Assembly (NCBI RefSeq): GCF_900167025.1
Contig: NZ_FUXC01000008.1
Span: 65,745 to 129,744, forward strand
DNA from: Treponema berlinense
GTDB taxonomy: Bacteria > Spirochaetota > Spirochaetia > Treponematales > Treponemataceae
Length of the DNA stretch: 64,000 nt
Direction of reading: 5' to 3'
Positions 27,075-35,809 of the stretch are shown piece after piece. A model generated the notes under the pieces. That model saw only the letters and a list, made by a program, of their open reading frames with translations, ran no database searches and was not told the DNA's origin. Numbering within the stretch: position 1 is the first letter of the stretch; every line of letters begins with the position of its first letter. Made by a program: the position numbers and the translations under genes.

Positions 27075-29255
27075 ATGACACTTTCCGTTTTTCTGCTTTT
27101 TGCCGCGCTTTTTGCATTGGCTTATGCAGTTTTCAACTTCTTTAAGGTAAAAAATCTTGAAGAAGGAAATGAATTGATGCAGAAAATTGCATCTTATATC
27201 CGTGGCGGTGCTAATACTTTTATCAGCATCGAATATCGCATTCTTGCAATTGTTGTTTTAATCGTTGCCGTAATCGTATTTTTGGCGCTTGATTGGTATG
27301 TTGCAGTTGCGCTTCTTATCGGTTCTGTAATGTCTGCGCTTGCAGGTATGGTCGGCATGAAGATTGCCACTTATGCAAATGTCCGCGTTACAAACGAGGC
27401 GAATAAAACGCAAAATATCGGACAGACCTTAAAAGTTGCATTCCGTGGCGGTTCTGTTATGGGACTTTGTGTTGGCGGATTTGCTCTTTTGGGACTTTCA
27501 ATCGTTGTGATTGTTTTTGGCTATGCATTCGGCTGGATTTCTTCAACAGAAGCTGTTCCTGCATGGCTTACAAAAATCGCCCTTGTAAGATTTCCTAACG
27601 TTTTGACAGGTTATGCCCTTGGCTGCTCGATGGTTGCCATGTTTAACCGTGTTGGCGGAGGAATTTACACAAAAGCTGCCGATATGGGAGCTGACCTTGT
27701 TGGAAAAACAGAAGCCCACATTCCAGAAGATGATCCTCGCAATCCTGCCACAATCGCAGATAACGTTGGTGATAACGTTGGCGATGTTGCCGGTCTTGGT
27801 TCTGACCTTCTTGAATCTTATGTCGCTTCAATTGTTGCCGCAATTGCGCTTGGATACAACCTTATCATCAAGACAGGTGTAAAAGGCGATTCCCTTTCTG
27901 CTTTATATACATTCCCGCTCGCATTCGCAGCTGTCGGACTTGTTGCCTGTGTTATCGGTGTCGCTTCGCTTCTTGTACGCAACCTTTCAAAATCAAAAAA
28001 GGTTCACAACCAGCTCAATGGCGCTACTTATGTCGGTGCGGCTCTTACAATGGTTGCTGGCGCAGTTCTTTCATACAAACTTTTTGGAACTGGCAATGTT
28101 GATTTTGCAAAACTCGGATTTAAATTCGGCGCGCTTTCTCCATGGATTGGCGCTACGGTTGGTATTATTGCAGGAATTTTGATTGGCACTCTTGCAGAAT
28201 TTTATACATCTTCAGATTACAAACCTACAAAAATTCTTGCATCTTCTTCTAAAGAAGGTCCGGCCCTGACTATTACTTCTGGTCTTGCGCTTGGCATGCG
28301 TTCTTGCATGGCTCCTTGTGTTGTTCTTGGAATCGGCATTATTGTGGCTTATTATACTTCAGGGCTTTATGGCGTTGCTATGTCTGCAATGGGCATGCTT
28401 TCGTTTGTTTCTCTTACAGTTTCTGTAGATACTTATGGTCCTATTTCTGACAATGCCGGCGGTATTGCGGAAATGTCTGCGCTTCCGGAAGGCGTTCGCG
28501 AAATTACGGATACTCTCGATGCTGTTGGCAATACGACCGCTGCAATCGGCAAGGGATTTGCAATCGGTTCTGGCGGACTTGCTGCTCTTGCACTCATGCT
28601 TTCTTACATGTATTCTCTTCCAGGCGAGTCTGTTGGTGCAAACGGTCTTCCTACATTGAATATTATGGAGCCTATGACTCTTGCCGGCGCAATTGTCGGT
28701 GGCGCGCTGCCATTCTTCTTTTCTGGCATGCTTATTGATGCGGTTGCTATTGCCGCTAGAAAAATGGTAGAAGAAGTTCGCCGTCAGTTCAAAGAACATC
28801 CTGCAATTCTTGAAGGAAAAGAAGATCCTGATCACAACCGTTGTATTAAAATTTCTACGGAAGGTTCAATCGGTCAGATGAAAGTTCCTGCTTTGATGGC
28901 TGTTGTAATTCCTGTTGTTGCCGGACTTCTTTTTGGCGCGCATTTCGTCGGCGGTATCCTTATCGGATCAACTATCGCTTCAATTATGATTGCGATTTTT
29001 ACAGGAAATGCTGGTGGCGCTTGGGACAATGGCAAGAAATTTATTGAACAGGGCGGTCTTGAAGGAATAAAAAAAGGTGGAGAAGGCTATGACACAGTTC
29101 ACGATGCGGCAGTTGTCGGCGATACTGTAGGCGATCCTCTCAAAGACACTGTTGGTCCTTGTATGGACATTTTTATTAAAATTATGTCTACGGTTTCTCT
29201 CGTTGCAGTTTCTGTTTTTGCAGAATACAACCTTTGGAACTTTATTTTTAAATAA
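27075..29255 (+). CDS. hppA: Membrane-bound ion-pumping pyrophosphatase, K+-dependent type
   Basis: This 726-residue, roughly 16-helix enzyme couples pyrophosphate hydrolysis to ion export. Substrate-site motifs are DMGADLVGK (203-211) and IADNVGDNVGDVAG. GNTTAAIGKG (from residue 485) has Ala at the K+-dependence position. The gate glutamate is E247 in DLLESY, the position used by Na+-pumping relatives such as the Thermotoga enzyme (E246) and not the later position of plant H+ pumps. Na+ transport is therefore likely. TTGGAG precedes ATG 27075. TTGATA at 26998 may be a -35 element. It is monocistronic with a strong terminator. Confidence 0.95.
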   Translation: MTLSVFLLFAALFALAYAVFNFFKVKNLEEGNELMQKIASYIRGGANTFISIEYRILAIVVLIVAVIVFLALDWYVAVALLIGSVMSALAGMVGMKIATYANVRVTNEANKTQNIGQTLKVAFRGGSVMGLCVGGFALLGLSIVVIVFGYAFGWISSTEAVPAWLTKIALVRFPNVLTGYALGCSMVAMFNRVGGGIYTKAADMGADLVGKTEAHIPEDDPRNPATIADNVGDNVGDVAGLGSDLLESYVASIVAAIALGYNLIIKTGVKGDSLSALYTFPLAFAAVGLVACVIGVASLLVRNLSKSKKVHNQLNGATYVGAALTMVAGAVLSYKLFGTGNVDFAKLGFKFGALSPWIGATVGIIAGILIGTLAEFYTSSDYKPTKILASSSKEGPALTITSGLALGMRSCMAPCVVLGIGIIVAYYTSGLYGVAMSAMGMLSFVSLTVSVDTYGPISDNAGGIAEMSALPEGVREITDTLDAVGNTTAAIGKGFAIGSGGLAALALMLSYMYSLPGESVGANGLPTLNIMEPMTLAGAIVGGALPFFFSGMLIDAVAIAARKMVEEVRRQFKEHPAILEGKEDPDHNRCIKISTEGSIGQMKVPALMAVVIPVVAGLLFGAHFVGGILIGSTIASIMIAIFTGNAGGAWDNGKKFIEQGGLEGIKKGGEGYDTVHDAAVVGDTVGDPLKDTVGPCMDIFIKIMSTVSLVAVSVFAEYNLWNFIFK

Positions 29256-29278
29256 TTTGCATAAAATTTTATAAGAAA

Positions 29279-29325
29279 GGTGGTGTGGTTAATACGTTTT
29301 GTATTGAGCACACCACTGTTTTTTA
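29279..29325 (+). terminator. Terminator after hppA
   Basis: GTGGTGTG (29280-29287) pairs with CACACCAC (29309-29316), with an inner AATAC/GTATT stem, then TGTTTTTT. It may also act for the convergent gene that ends at 29348. Confidence 0.88.
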
Positions 29326-29347
29326 CATTTTGTTGAGTGATGAAGAT

Positions 29348-30406
29348 TTACAGGCTTTTTATTGCTTCGAGCAGTTTTTTAGCGGCATTTTCGTAGGTAT
29401 AGTTTTCAAGAATTTTTTGAGGAGAATCCACTTTTTTTTCTAGAAGTTTTGCCAGATTGCAGTCTGTGCTGTCTGCGTCAATATAAACGGCGGAATCCTT
29501 GTAGATTTTTGGAAGGCTTGCTCTATTTGAAACAACAACTTTTGTTCCGCACGAAAGAGCTTCTAACGGAGGAATTCCAAAACCTTCATAATAAGATGGA
29601 AAAACGAAAGCTTTGCATTTTTTCATAAGGGCTTTTACTTCTCCATCGGTTACGTAGCCGAGCAAAACGACATTTTTAAGATTTTTTAGCGCTTCAAGTT
29701 CAGGAGGAACAAGCCCGGAAATTGCTTTTCCGCTTACTGCGAAAGTCTCGTCCTCGTGTTTTTTTGCATATTCTGCAATCCATTTGAGATTTTTTCTTTT
29801 TGAAAGAGAACCAAGCGTAAAATAAAATTCTTTTGATTTTAACTGTCCGAATTTCTCAAAAATTTTGTCGTCGGCCTGTAAATCCTTAAAGTGATCCCAG
29901 CCATTCGGAATAACCTTTATCCTGTTGTCCTGGACTTTGTAGGCTTTTTGAATTTCGTTTTTTGCAAATTCCGAAACTGTAAGCACGATTTTTGCATTTT
30001 TTGCAATGTTGTGGTACGAAAAAAGACTGTAAATTTTTATGAGCCGGTCTTTTAACGAAACAAAATCTTTCGGATAAGCTTTTGCGTAAATATCGTGCAA
30101 AAAAGAAAATCCGCATAATTTTCCGAGCGGGGCCGTGTTTGAAAAATTTAGTGCGGTTGCCTTGAATTTTTTACAGGCAAGGGCAAAAGTCCACATGTCC
30201 CAAACTGGAAAACTCTTTATTTGTTTTGTGGATTTTTCTATTTTGATTTTTTTTAAGTCTGGAATTTTTTTTGCATTTGCTGGAACTAAGAGCCTTATGT
30301 CGTCATTTTCGTCCAGAATCTGATCCATTTTTGAGCAGACTTCCCAGGCAAACCGTTCAATTCCTGTCAAATTCCGGCAGAGAAAATTTCCGTTAATTAA
30401 AATCAT
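29348..30406 (-). CDS. GT4-family glycosyltransferase
   Basis: The 352-residue GT-B glycosyltransferase has LTGIERFAWEV at the N-terminus, HDIYAKAYP in the middle and EGFGIPPLEALSCGT in the donor domain. ATG 30406 is chosen because GGAGG sits 5-9 bases upstream; a longer frame to 30502 lacks such a site and overlaps the CotH gene. It is the last gene of the minus-strand surface-polymer run that starts at 41742. The sugar added is unknown. Confidence 0.9.
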   Translation of the reverse strand: MILINGNFLCRNLTGIERFAWEVCSKMDQILDENDDIRLLVPANAKKIPDLKKIKIEKSTKQIKSFPVWDMWTFALACKKFKATALNFSNTAPLGKLCGFSFLHDIYAKAYPKDFVSLKDRLIKIYSLFSYHNIAKNAKIVLTVSEFAKNEIQKAYKVQDNRIKVIPNGWDHFKDLQADDKIFEKFGQLKSKEFYFTLGSLSKRKNLKWIAEYAKKHEDETFAVSGKAISGLVPPELEALKNLKNVVLLGYVTDGEVKALMKKCKAFVFPSYYEGFGIPPLEALSCGTKVVVSNRASLPKIYKDSAVYIDADSTDCNLAKLLEKKVDSPQKILENYTYENAAKKLLEAIKSL

Positions 30407-30453
30407 TTTTCCTCCATCTGTCTGCGTGCGATTGTATTTTTTCCCAATGAATT

Positions 30454-31701
30454 TTACAGAGAGTTTATGAAAGAATCCATCCATTCGTAACGCTTGCCGC
30501 ACCAGTCGAGGACGTAATTCACTTCTGAATCGTAGGTTTTTCGCTTTTTATATCCTGGAGTGTGAGGCCATTGCTTTCTTCCGAGCGTGCGCCAAACCAA
30601 ATCGTCGATTTCTGCCGAAGGAGCAAGTTTTTCTGCAAGAGTATTCATATAACTAAATGAGTTTTTAAGTTCTTCTTTTTTTTCGTTCCAGCGGTGTTTT
30701 ACGGCGCTTTTAAATTCGTCATTCCGCCATAATTCCTTGTACCAGTGAAATTTATTTATCCAGGAATCTTCTGGAAGATAGTTTTTGTCCATGTGGCTTC
30801 CGCCGAACGCAATGTCAAAATCCCAAACCGGTCCCATAAAGAGCTTTTGTTTTTGTGAGTCAAAATACATAAAGCAGCTCGCTATAAAATTTGAGTCGCG
30901 GTTTTTGGAAAATTCGCTTATAAGATACCAGTCAACAAACGAATCTTTGTCGATAAAATCAAATACTTTTGAATTGTCAGGAAGATAAATCTGGTCTTCG
31001 ATTGACTGAAGAATTCCTTTTTCATATAAGAATTTGTCTTCTGGAACGTAATTGTCTACCAGGCTGAACGGAACTCCCTGGGTTGAGCGGAAATTCCATT
31101 CTTTGTTCATTCTTGAGTTTACTACAAAAAGAAAACTGCCTTCTGGAAGTTTTATCCGGTTTTCCCCCTGTTCAACTTTTTCGTAGATGCAGTAAAGTCC
31201 TGAAAAATTATTGTTCAGGTAGAGATTTACGAATTTGAAAGATGGAGTCCAGACTCCGCTGTTTAAGATTTTTGCGGCAATGAAAGTGGCATAGGCGTCG
31301 CGAACTTTCGATTTGTCAGTCATAAAAGGACGAATTGTCCATTTCTGTGCGGCTGGCATTTCTAGTATGCTGCTTTCTTCGTTTAGTTTTGCAAGATACG
31401 GCTTTTTACGAAAAGTCCAGGTTGTGTTTCCTCTTCCGCGGATTTTTCCCCTGTATTTTGAGCCTTTTGAATTTTCGTAAGAGTTGTAATTCTCGTAAAT
31501 AAAAAAATCTGCATCAACATATTGTTCTTTTGATTTTATTCGTTTTTCGCCGTCTGTTTCGATAAATATGACAGGCAACCCGCAATCAAATACACGCTCC
31601 TTTGTAATCTGATTTTTGCCGGACATAAAGACAAAACCAATCATAAGAAGCGAGAGAATCAAAAGATATATGTAAAGCCGTGCAGAATTTTTTTTGAACA
31701 T
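30454..31701 (-). CDS. CotH-like kinase domain protein, membrane-anchored
   Basis: The 415-residue protein has an N-terminal membrane anchor (IYLLILSLLMIGFVFM, about residues 11-26) and a CotH-type atypical kinase domain outside the cytoplasm. Marks are KYRGKIRGRGNTTW, KPYLAKL, and the metal-binding GPVWDFDIAFG (about residue 290). CotH in Bacillus phosphorylates spore coat proteins. Here the gene sits 6 bases after a YidC-sulfatase gene in a teichoic-acid-like locus, so its target may be a surface protein or the polymer itself. A spore role is ruled out by the organism type. Confidence 0.85.
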   Translation of the reverse strand: MFKKNSARLYIYLLILSLLMIGFVFMSGKNQITKERVFDCGLPVIFIETDGEKRIKSKEQYVDADFFIYENYNSYENSKGSKYRGKIRGRGNTTWTFRKKPYLAKLNEESSILEMPAAQKWTIRPFMTDKSKVRDAYATFIAAKILNSGVWTPSFKFVNLYLNNNFSGLYCIYEKVEQGENRIKLPEGSFLFVVNSRMNKEWNFRSTQGVPFSLVDNYVPEDKFLYEKGILQSIEDQIYLPDNSKVFDFIDKDSFVDWYLISEFSKNRDSNFIASCFMYFDSQKQKLFMGPVWDFDIAFGGSHMDKNYLPEDSWINKFHWYKELWRNDEFKSAVKHRWNEKKEELKNSFSYMNTLAEKLAPSAEIDDLVWRTLGRKQWPHTPGYKKRKTYDSEVNYVLDWCGKRYEWMDSFINSL

Positions 31702-31707
31702 AAACGC

Positions 31708-34407
31708 TTATTTGCCTTTTTTCCAGTTTGCTATGTCGAAAATATTGTCTTTAACAGTATACCATTCATCATCTTTTATAGAAAAGGTGTTTGAACTGTG
31801 CTGATCTGGCGACCATGTAGAGTTTGTTGTTACAACAGCACCTTTTTCTTTTTTGATTGAATCGTTCATCTGTTTTCCTGTAAACGGATTTACAGGATTT
31901 TCGACAAGACCGCGCAGCAGTAAGAGCGGAACATCTGCATTTGTCATAAACGAAGTGTCCGTCTTTATTTTGCCTTCGGCTCCAAAATCTTTAACCAAAA
32001 GCATTGGGTTTAAATGATCCATTATGAATCCGTCTTCCAAAGTTCCATTGTAAAGGTCTTGTACGATTTTTCTCTGACCAATTCCATGGTCGGCGGCGAT
32101 TATGATTTTTGTATTGTCATAGACACCGTTTTGTTTGAGAAGTTCAATCCATTTTCCAATCAGTTTGAATGAAGCGACATTTGCGCTGTAGCCTGAAAGC
32201 TTTGCGTATTTACCGACACCTTTTCCTGTAATTTTAGTTGCAGGAACATAGTCAGGCGGATTAAGCTCAAAACCTGAATGCGTGCTGTCGTTAGTAATGT
32301 TCAAAAATGCCGGTTTATCGCTTTCAAAATCCGTTAACTGCGGCAAAAAGTAGAGAGCCGAATAATAATCGATAAATTCCTGAATATCTCCGCTTTCTTC
32401 GTCCGTGCTCCACCATTTTGAATCGTCGTAAATTGCATCGCGGAAAATAGCAGGGCTTATTCTAAAAAAGCAGACCCAAAGCATGTTGCGCCTGATTGAA
32501 GAACTTACAAGATTTGGCCTTATCTTGTCTTTGTTCAAATCCATCCAAAGACCAGTGTAAGTGTGTTCGAGCGAAAGAGGTGTAACGTTTTTCATTCCCT
32601 GGAAAATGCTCATGTCCGGAATCCACTGGTAATTCGCCCAGGAAGTGTCTGTAATTGTAACGTTGTATCCGAGTTCTTCACCAAAAATTTTCGGAAGAAC
32701 TTTTAAAGCTTCGTTGTTTTTTGTGAGTTTTGAAACGTCGCTTCGTTTATTGAATTCTTCTGGAGTGTATTCATAGCTGCCAAAAAGAGGAGGCGCGCCG
32801 ATAATCGTATGTCCGCCGTAAGAAATAGTATTTGGATAATAGGTAAAGCCTGTAAAAATGTCTTTTAATGACGGATCTTCCTCCAAAATCGAAGAAAGAT
32901 ATGCGCTTTCGCTTCGGTCGAGCATAAAAAGAACGACATTTTGCTTGTCTTTTGAAAGATGCAGAACAGGTTTAACTTCTTCGGCATTTTCCGGACTGTA
33001 AGTTGAGGCAATTTTTTCGTAATCGGCTTTTATTGATTTTGTATAAAAAATTCCGGCCGCAAAAAGCGAAATGCAGCAAATTCCAGAAATTACTTGCAAA
33101 ATGCCGGAAAATTTATATTTTATTGCAAAGGCTGCGGCAATAATAAGAACCGCAATTGCCACAAGGTTTACAATAATTACAGAATATGGGACTCTTCCTG
33201 CAATGTTTTCTGAGAAGGTGAGCATTCTCGTTAAAGTTCCGTAGTGTCCGACAAAAATAAAAGTGTTGATTAGAGCGCCTGCAAACAAGGCGAAAGAAAG
33301 TCCTGAAAAAGCGGTCTGAATTCTTTTATTAAAAAGAAAATATAAAAATGTCGGCCATACTAAGAAAAGTCCGCACGACTGAACCAGTGTGTTGCGTACA
33401 AAGCAGACCGGCGAGCCTAAGTTGTCTATATTAAAAAATTCAATTACAGAAGAACTTATAATGCTTGAAGGAATAAAAAGTCCTGTCAGTAGGAAAAGTC
33501 CTATTGCAGAACTAAAAAATAGAATTCCGCGGGATTTTGAATCATTTAGAAGAGGAAAGAGCACTCTGTCAATAAGACGGGAAACTGCTTTTACAAAAAT
33601 CGGGGCAAGAAGAACGAACGAAATTACAACAGCCATTAAAATTCTTCGTTTAAAACTTCCCGGATGCATAAAAATAAGATAAAAATCGCAAAAGAGAATT
33701 GCGGCGGCAACACAGCAGAAAAATACTTTGAGCGGATTTTTAAGCTTCATAAAAATATTTTTTGTAAGAGAGAAAACCTGGTTCAGAGTCCAGTAAAGAA
33801 CAAGTCCGCTCGGAGAATCATAAAGCACAACTAAGAAAAGAGCCGCCATTATGTAGACCTGAAGTTTTTCCCGTAAAGAATGACCTTTTGTGTAGACAAA
33901 GCCGGATGCGCAGTTTATAAGCGTCATCAAAACCGGAAGAACATTTACAGTGAACGAGCCAATTGTAAAAAGAGCGTCACTTTTTCCCAAATCCTTTAAA
34001 ATAAAAAACGAATGTCCCTGCAAAATCGACAGATGGCTTAAATATGAGTAAGCAGCCAGAAAAAAAGGAATTTGAATCAAAAGGCTAAAACTTGAGCGCA
34101 ACGCCATAATCGGATGATAATGGTTCTGACGGTAAAATGTCGTAAGAATCATGTACTGCTCATCGCCCTTAAAGAATTTTTTTATTCTTTTTACGCCAGG
34201 TTCCAGCTTTTTTTGAATATCGCGTTCAAAATCCGTCCATTTTTCCGCGACAATATAAAGCGGAAGACACAAAATCGTAACGGCAAGGCTTACACCCAGA
34301 ATCGCCGCTCCTGGATTTTTAAATACGTGAAAAAAAAGCGAAAATGAAAATTCAATGACTTGCTTAAGAGGGTAGATAAGAAGGTTAAAAAACAGGTCCA
34401 AGACCAT
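31708..34407 (-). CDS. YidC/Oxa1-like membrane domain fused to LtaS/sulfatase-superfamily domain, copy 1
   Basis: The 899 residues fall in three parts. Residues 1-225 match YidC/Oxa1 (LLIQIPFFLAAYSYL and SPSGLVLYWTLNQVFSL). About 225-470 hold further membrane segments. About 490-899 form an extracytoplasmic alkaline-phosphatase/sulfatase-superfamily domain. Its metal and nucleophile residues look intact: D497 (LDRSES), T534 (GGHTIIG), H710 (DSTHSG) and D773-H774 (AADHG). The groove Arg of true YidC insertases is T44 here. LtaS enzymes of this superfamily make glycerol-phosphate polymers, so a phosphodiester transferase on the outer face is likely. GGAG sits 9 bases before ATG 34407. tagF copy 1 is directly upstream. 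Confidence 0.85.
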   Translation of the reverse strand: MVLDLFFNLLIYPLKQVIEFSFSLFFHVFKNPGAAILGVSLAVTILCLPLYIVAEKWTDFERDIQKKLEPGVKRIKKFFKGDEQYMILTTFYRQNHYHPIMALRSSFSLLIQIPFFLAAYSYLSHLSILQGHSFFILKDLGKSDALFTIGSFTVNVLPVLMTLINCASGFVYTKGHSLREKLQVYIMAALFLVVLYDSPSGLVLYWTLNQVFSLTKNIFMKLKNPLKVFFCCVAAAILFCDFYLIFMHPGSFKRRILMAVVISFVLLAPIFVKAVSRLIDRVLFPLLNDSKSRGILFFSSAIGLFLLTGLFIPSSIISSSVIEFFNIDNLGSPVCFVRNTLVQSCGLFLVWPTFLYFLFNKRIQTAFSGLSFALFAGALINTFIFVGHYGTLTRMLTFSENIAGRVPYSVIIVNLVAIAVLIIAAAFAIKYKFSGILQVISGICCISLFAAGIFYTKSIKADYEKIASTYSPENAEEVKPVLHLSKDKQNVVLFMLDRSESAYLSSILEEDPSLKDIFTGFTYYPNTISYGGHTIIGAPPLFGSYEYTPEEFNKRSDVSKLTKNNEALKVLPKIFGEELGYNVTITDTSWANYQWIPDMSIFQGMKNVTPLSLEHTYTGLWMDLNKDKIRPNLVSSSIRRNMLWVCFFRISPAIFRDAIYDDSKWWSTDEESGDIQEFIDYYSALYFLPQLTDFESDKPAFLNITNDSTHSGFELNPPDYVPATKITGKGVGKYAKLSGYSANVASFKLIGKWIELLKQNGVYDNTKIIIAADHGIGQRKIVQDLYNGTLEDGFIMDHLNPMLLVKDFGAEGKIKTDTSFMTNADVPLLLLRGLVENPVNPFTGKQMNDSIKKEKGAVVTTNSTWSPDQHSSNTFSIKDDEWYTVKDNIFDIANWKKGK

Positions 34408-34477
34408 GAAAGTGCTCCTGATTGTCGAATGAATTGCCGGTCATTTTTTTTACGCCGGCAAGTTCAATAAATTCTCT

Positions 34478-35710
34478 CTATTTTTCAATTTTTTCCATTG
34501 TTTGAATCATAAAATCCGCAGTGCGTTTTCCAGCTTCTCCAATGTGCATCCATGCTTCGTCACGCGCCTTTTTCCGTGCGGCGGCAAGTTCCGGAGAATC
34601 GCTTGCATTTTGAATTACATTTTTGATATTGGCAAAATCTTTTTCTTCGATTTTTATGCCGATTTTTTTAACTGTGGAAAACTGCCAGATTTCGTGGTCA
34701 ATATCGTAAGCGTCGTAAGGACCGAGTTCCATTTCTGCATTTGCGTACATAACCGGTTTGTCGCAAAGAAATGTGTAGTCCCAGATAATTCCGGAAAAGT
34801 CCGTAATCATGATGTCCGCTTTTTTGAGCGAATAGAAATTGTCCCGGTTTGAATCCCATTCAACGTTCGGAACGTCTTTGTACGCTTCTTCCAGTTCAGA
34901 AAGCATCTGCGCTTCAGAAATTCTTGACTGAGGATGCGGACGGATAATAATTTTCCAACCGGTCGCAACGAGAGGATCAAGAAGTTTTTTTCCGTAAAGA
35001 GAGAGAAGTGCTGATTTTCCCCACGAAGGCGAAACCAAAACCGTAAACTGATGATTTTCTTCGGCAGGAATTTCTTCCATTCGTTTTTTAAAGACATCAA
35101 GATAAGTACAGCCGACGGTAACAAGCTGCTTTGCAGGAAGTTTTCTCTGTCTTTCCATTTCGCGAATGTCTTCAAATTGATAGTCACCGGTACACAAAAT
35201 TGAGTCAAAATAATCGATTCCAAAAAGACGGTACATTGTCGGATCGCCAGGAGAGTGGAAAATGTGAGAATAATGCTTTACGTTTTTACTGCGCTTGAGC
35301 TGGTAAACTTGAAGACCTGGTGTTGTCATAAGAACAAAGCCTGCAGAAAGCATATTGAGTTTTGCAAAAGCCTTGTTGCCTTCGCCGATTACTTCCGGTT
35401 TTACAAATTCGTATTTTTCTTCAAAAACAGGATCTTTATCGTTTGCAACGTAATATGTAATTTCAATCTTTCGTTTTTCAAATTCATCAAGAACTGGCTT
35501 AAAAATATTCCAGTAACGTTTGTCTTCCGAATAGATTACATATTTTTTGTAAGCCTTATCGAGTTTCTGTCCTTTTCCGCCAGTAAAGAAAAGTTTAAGT
35601 TTAAGCCAGAATGCCTTTGCCAAAAAAAACAGTGTTGCACACGCTCCAATCAAAATTGAAAAGAGCATTGAGCCTGTACCCGGGTCGATATAAAGCGGTA
35701 AAAATGTCAT
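34478..35710 (-). CDS. TagF/TagB-like CDP-glycerol glycerophosphotransferase, copy 1
   Basis: The 410-residue enzyme should transfer glycerol-phosphate (or another alcohol phosphate) from a CDP donor to a growing chain. An N-terminal membrane segment with YIDPGTGSMLFS precedes the GT-B domain. The likely catalytic histidines are in YSHIFHSPGD and IIRPHPQS, and IMITDFSGIIWDY is the nucleotide-side signature. It sits just upstream of YidC-sulfatase copy 1 (70-base gap). No strong ribosome-binding site precedes the ATG. A TATAAA lies 11 bases before it on the coding strand. A 10-bp inverted repeat is found upstream (35735-35787). Confidence 0.88.
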   Translation of the reverse strand: MTFLPLYIDPGTGSMLFSILIGACATLFFLAKAFWLKLKLFFTGGKGQKLDKAYKKYVIYSEDKRYWNIFKPVLDEFEKRKIEITYYVANDKDPVFEEKYEFVKPEVIGEGNKAFAKLNMLSAGFVLMTTPGLQVYQLKRSKNVKHYSHIFHSPGDPTMYRLFGIDYFDSILCTGDYQFEDIREMERQRKLPAKQLVTVGCTYLDVFKKRMEEIPAEENHQFTVLVSPSWGKSALLSLYGKKLLDPLVATGWKIIIRPHPQSRISEAQMLSELEEAYKDVPNVEWDSNRDNFYSLKKADIMITDFSGIIWDYTFLCDKPVMYANAEMELGPYDAYDIDHEIWQFSTVKKIGIKIEEKDFANIKNVIQNASDSPELAAARKKARDEAWMHIGEAGKRTADFMIQTMEKIEK

Positions 35711-35734
35711 AGTTTGCTATTTTATAGAACTGAA

Positions 35735-35787
35735 TTGTCCGAAAGTTACGCACTAAAAAGTTTTATTTTTACACATTTTTCGGACAA
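35735..35787 (-). promoter_or_regulatory. 10-bp inverted repeat in the leader of tagF copy 1
   Basis: TTGTCCGAAA (35735-35744) and TTTCGGACAA (35778-35787) are exact complements separated by 33 bases, with partial extension outside. The location between two genes of the operon suggests an operator or RNA stem that tunes the downstream genes. Confidence 0.5.
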
Positions 35788-35809
35788 ATTCATTCCATCT
35801 CCATTTATT

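Noticed and set aside
27643..28835. Long open frames within hppA in other frames
   Set aside because: They lie fully inside a strongly conserved gene and have no ribosome-binding site or recognisable motif.
31708..34407. Classical sulfatase needing formylglycine
   Set aside because: No C/S-x-P-x-R motif is present; the nucleophile position is a Thr as in LtaS-type enzymes.
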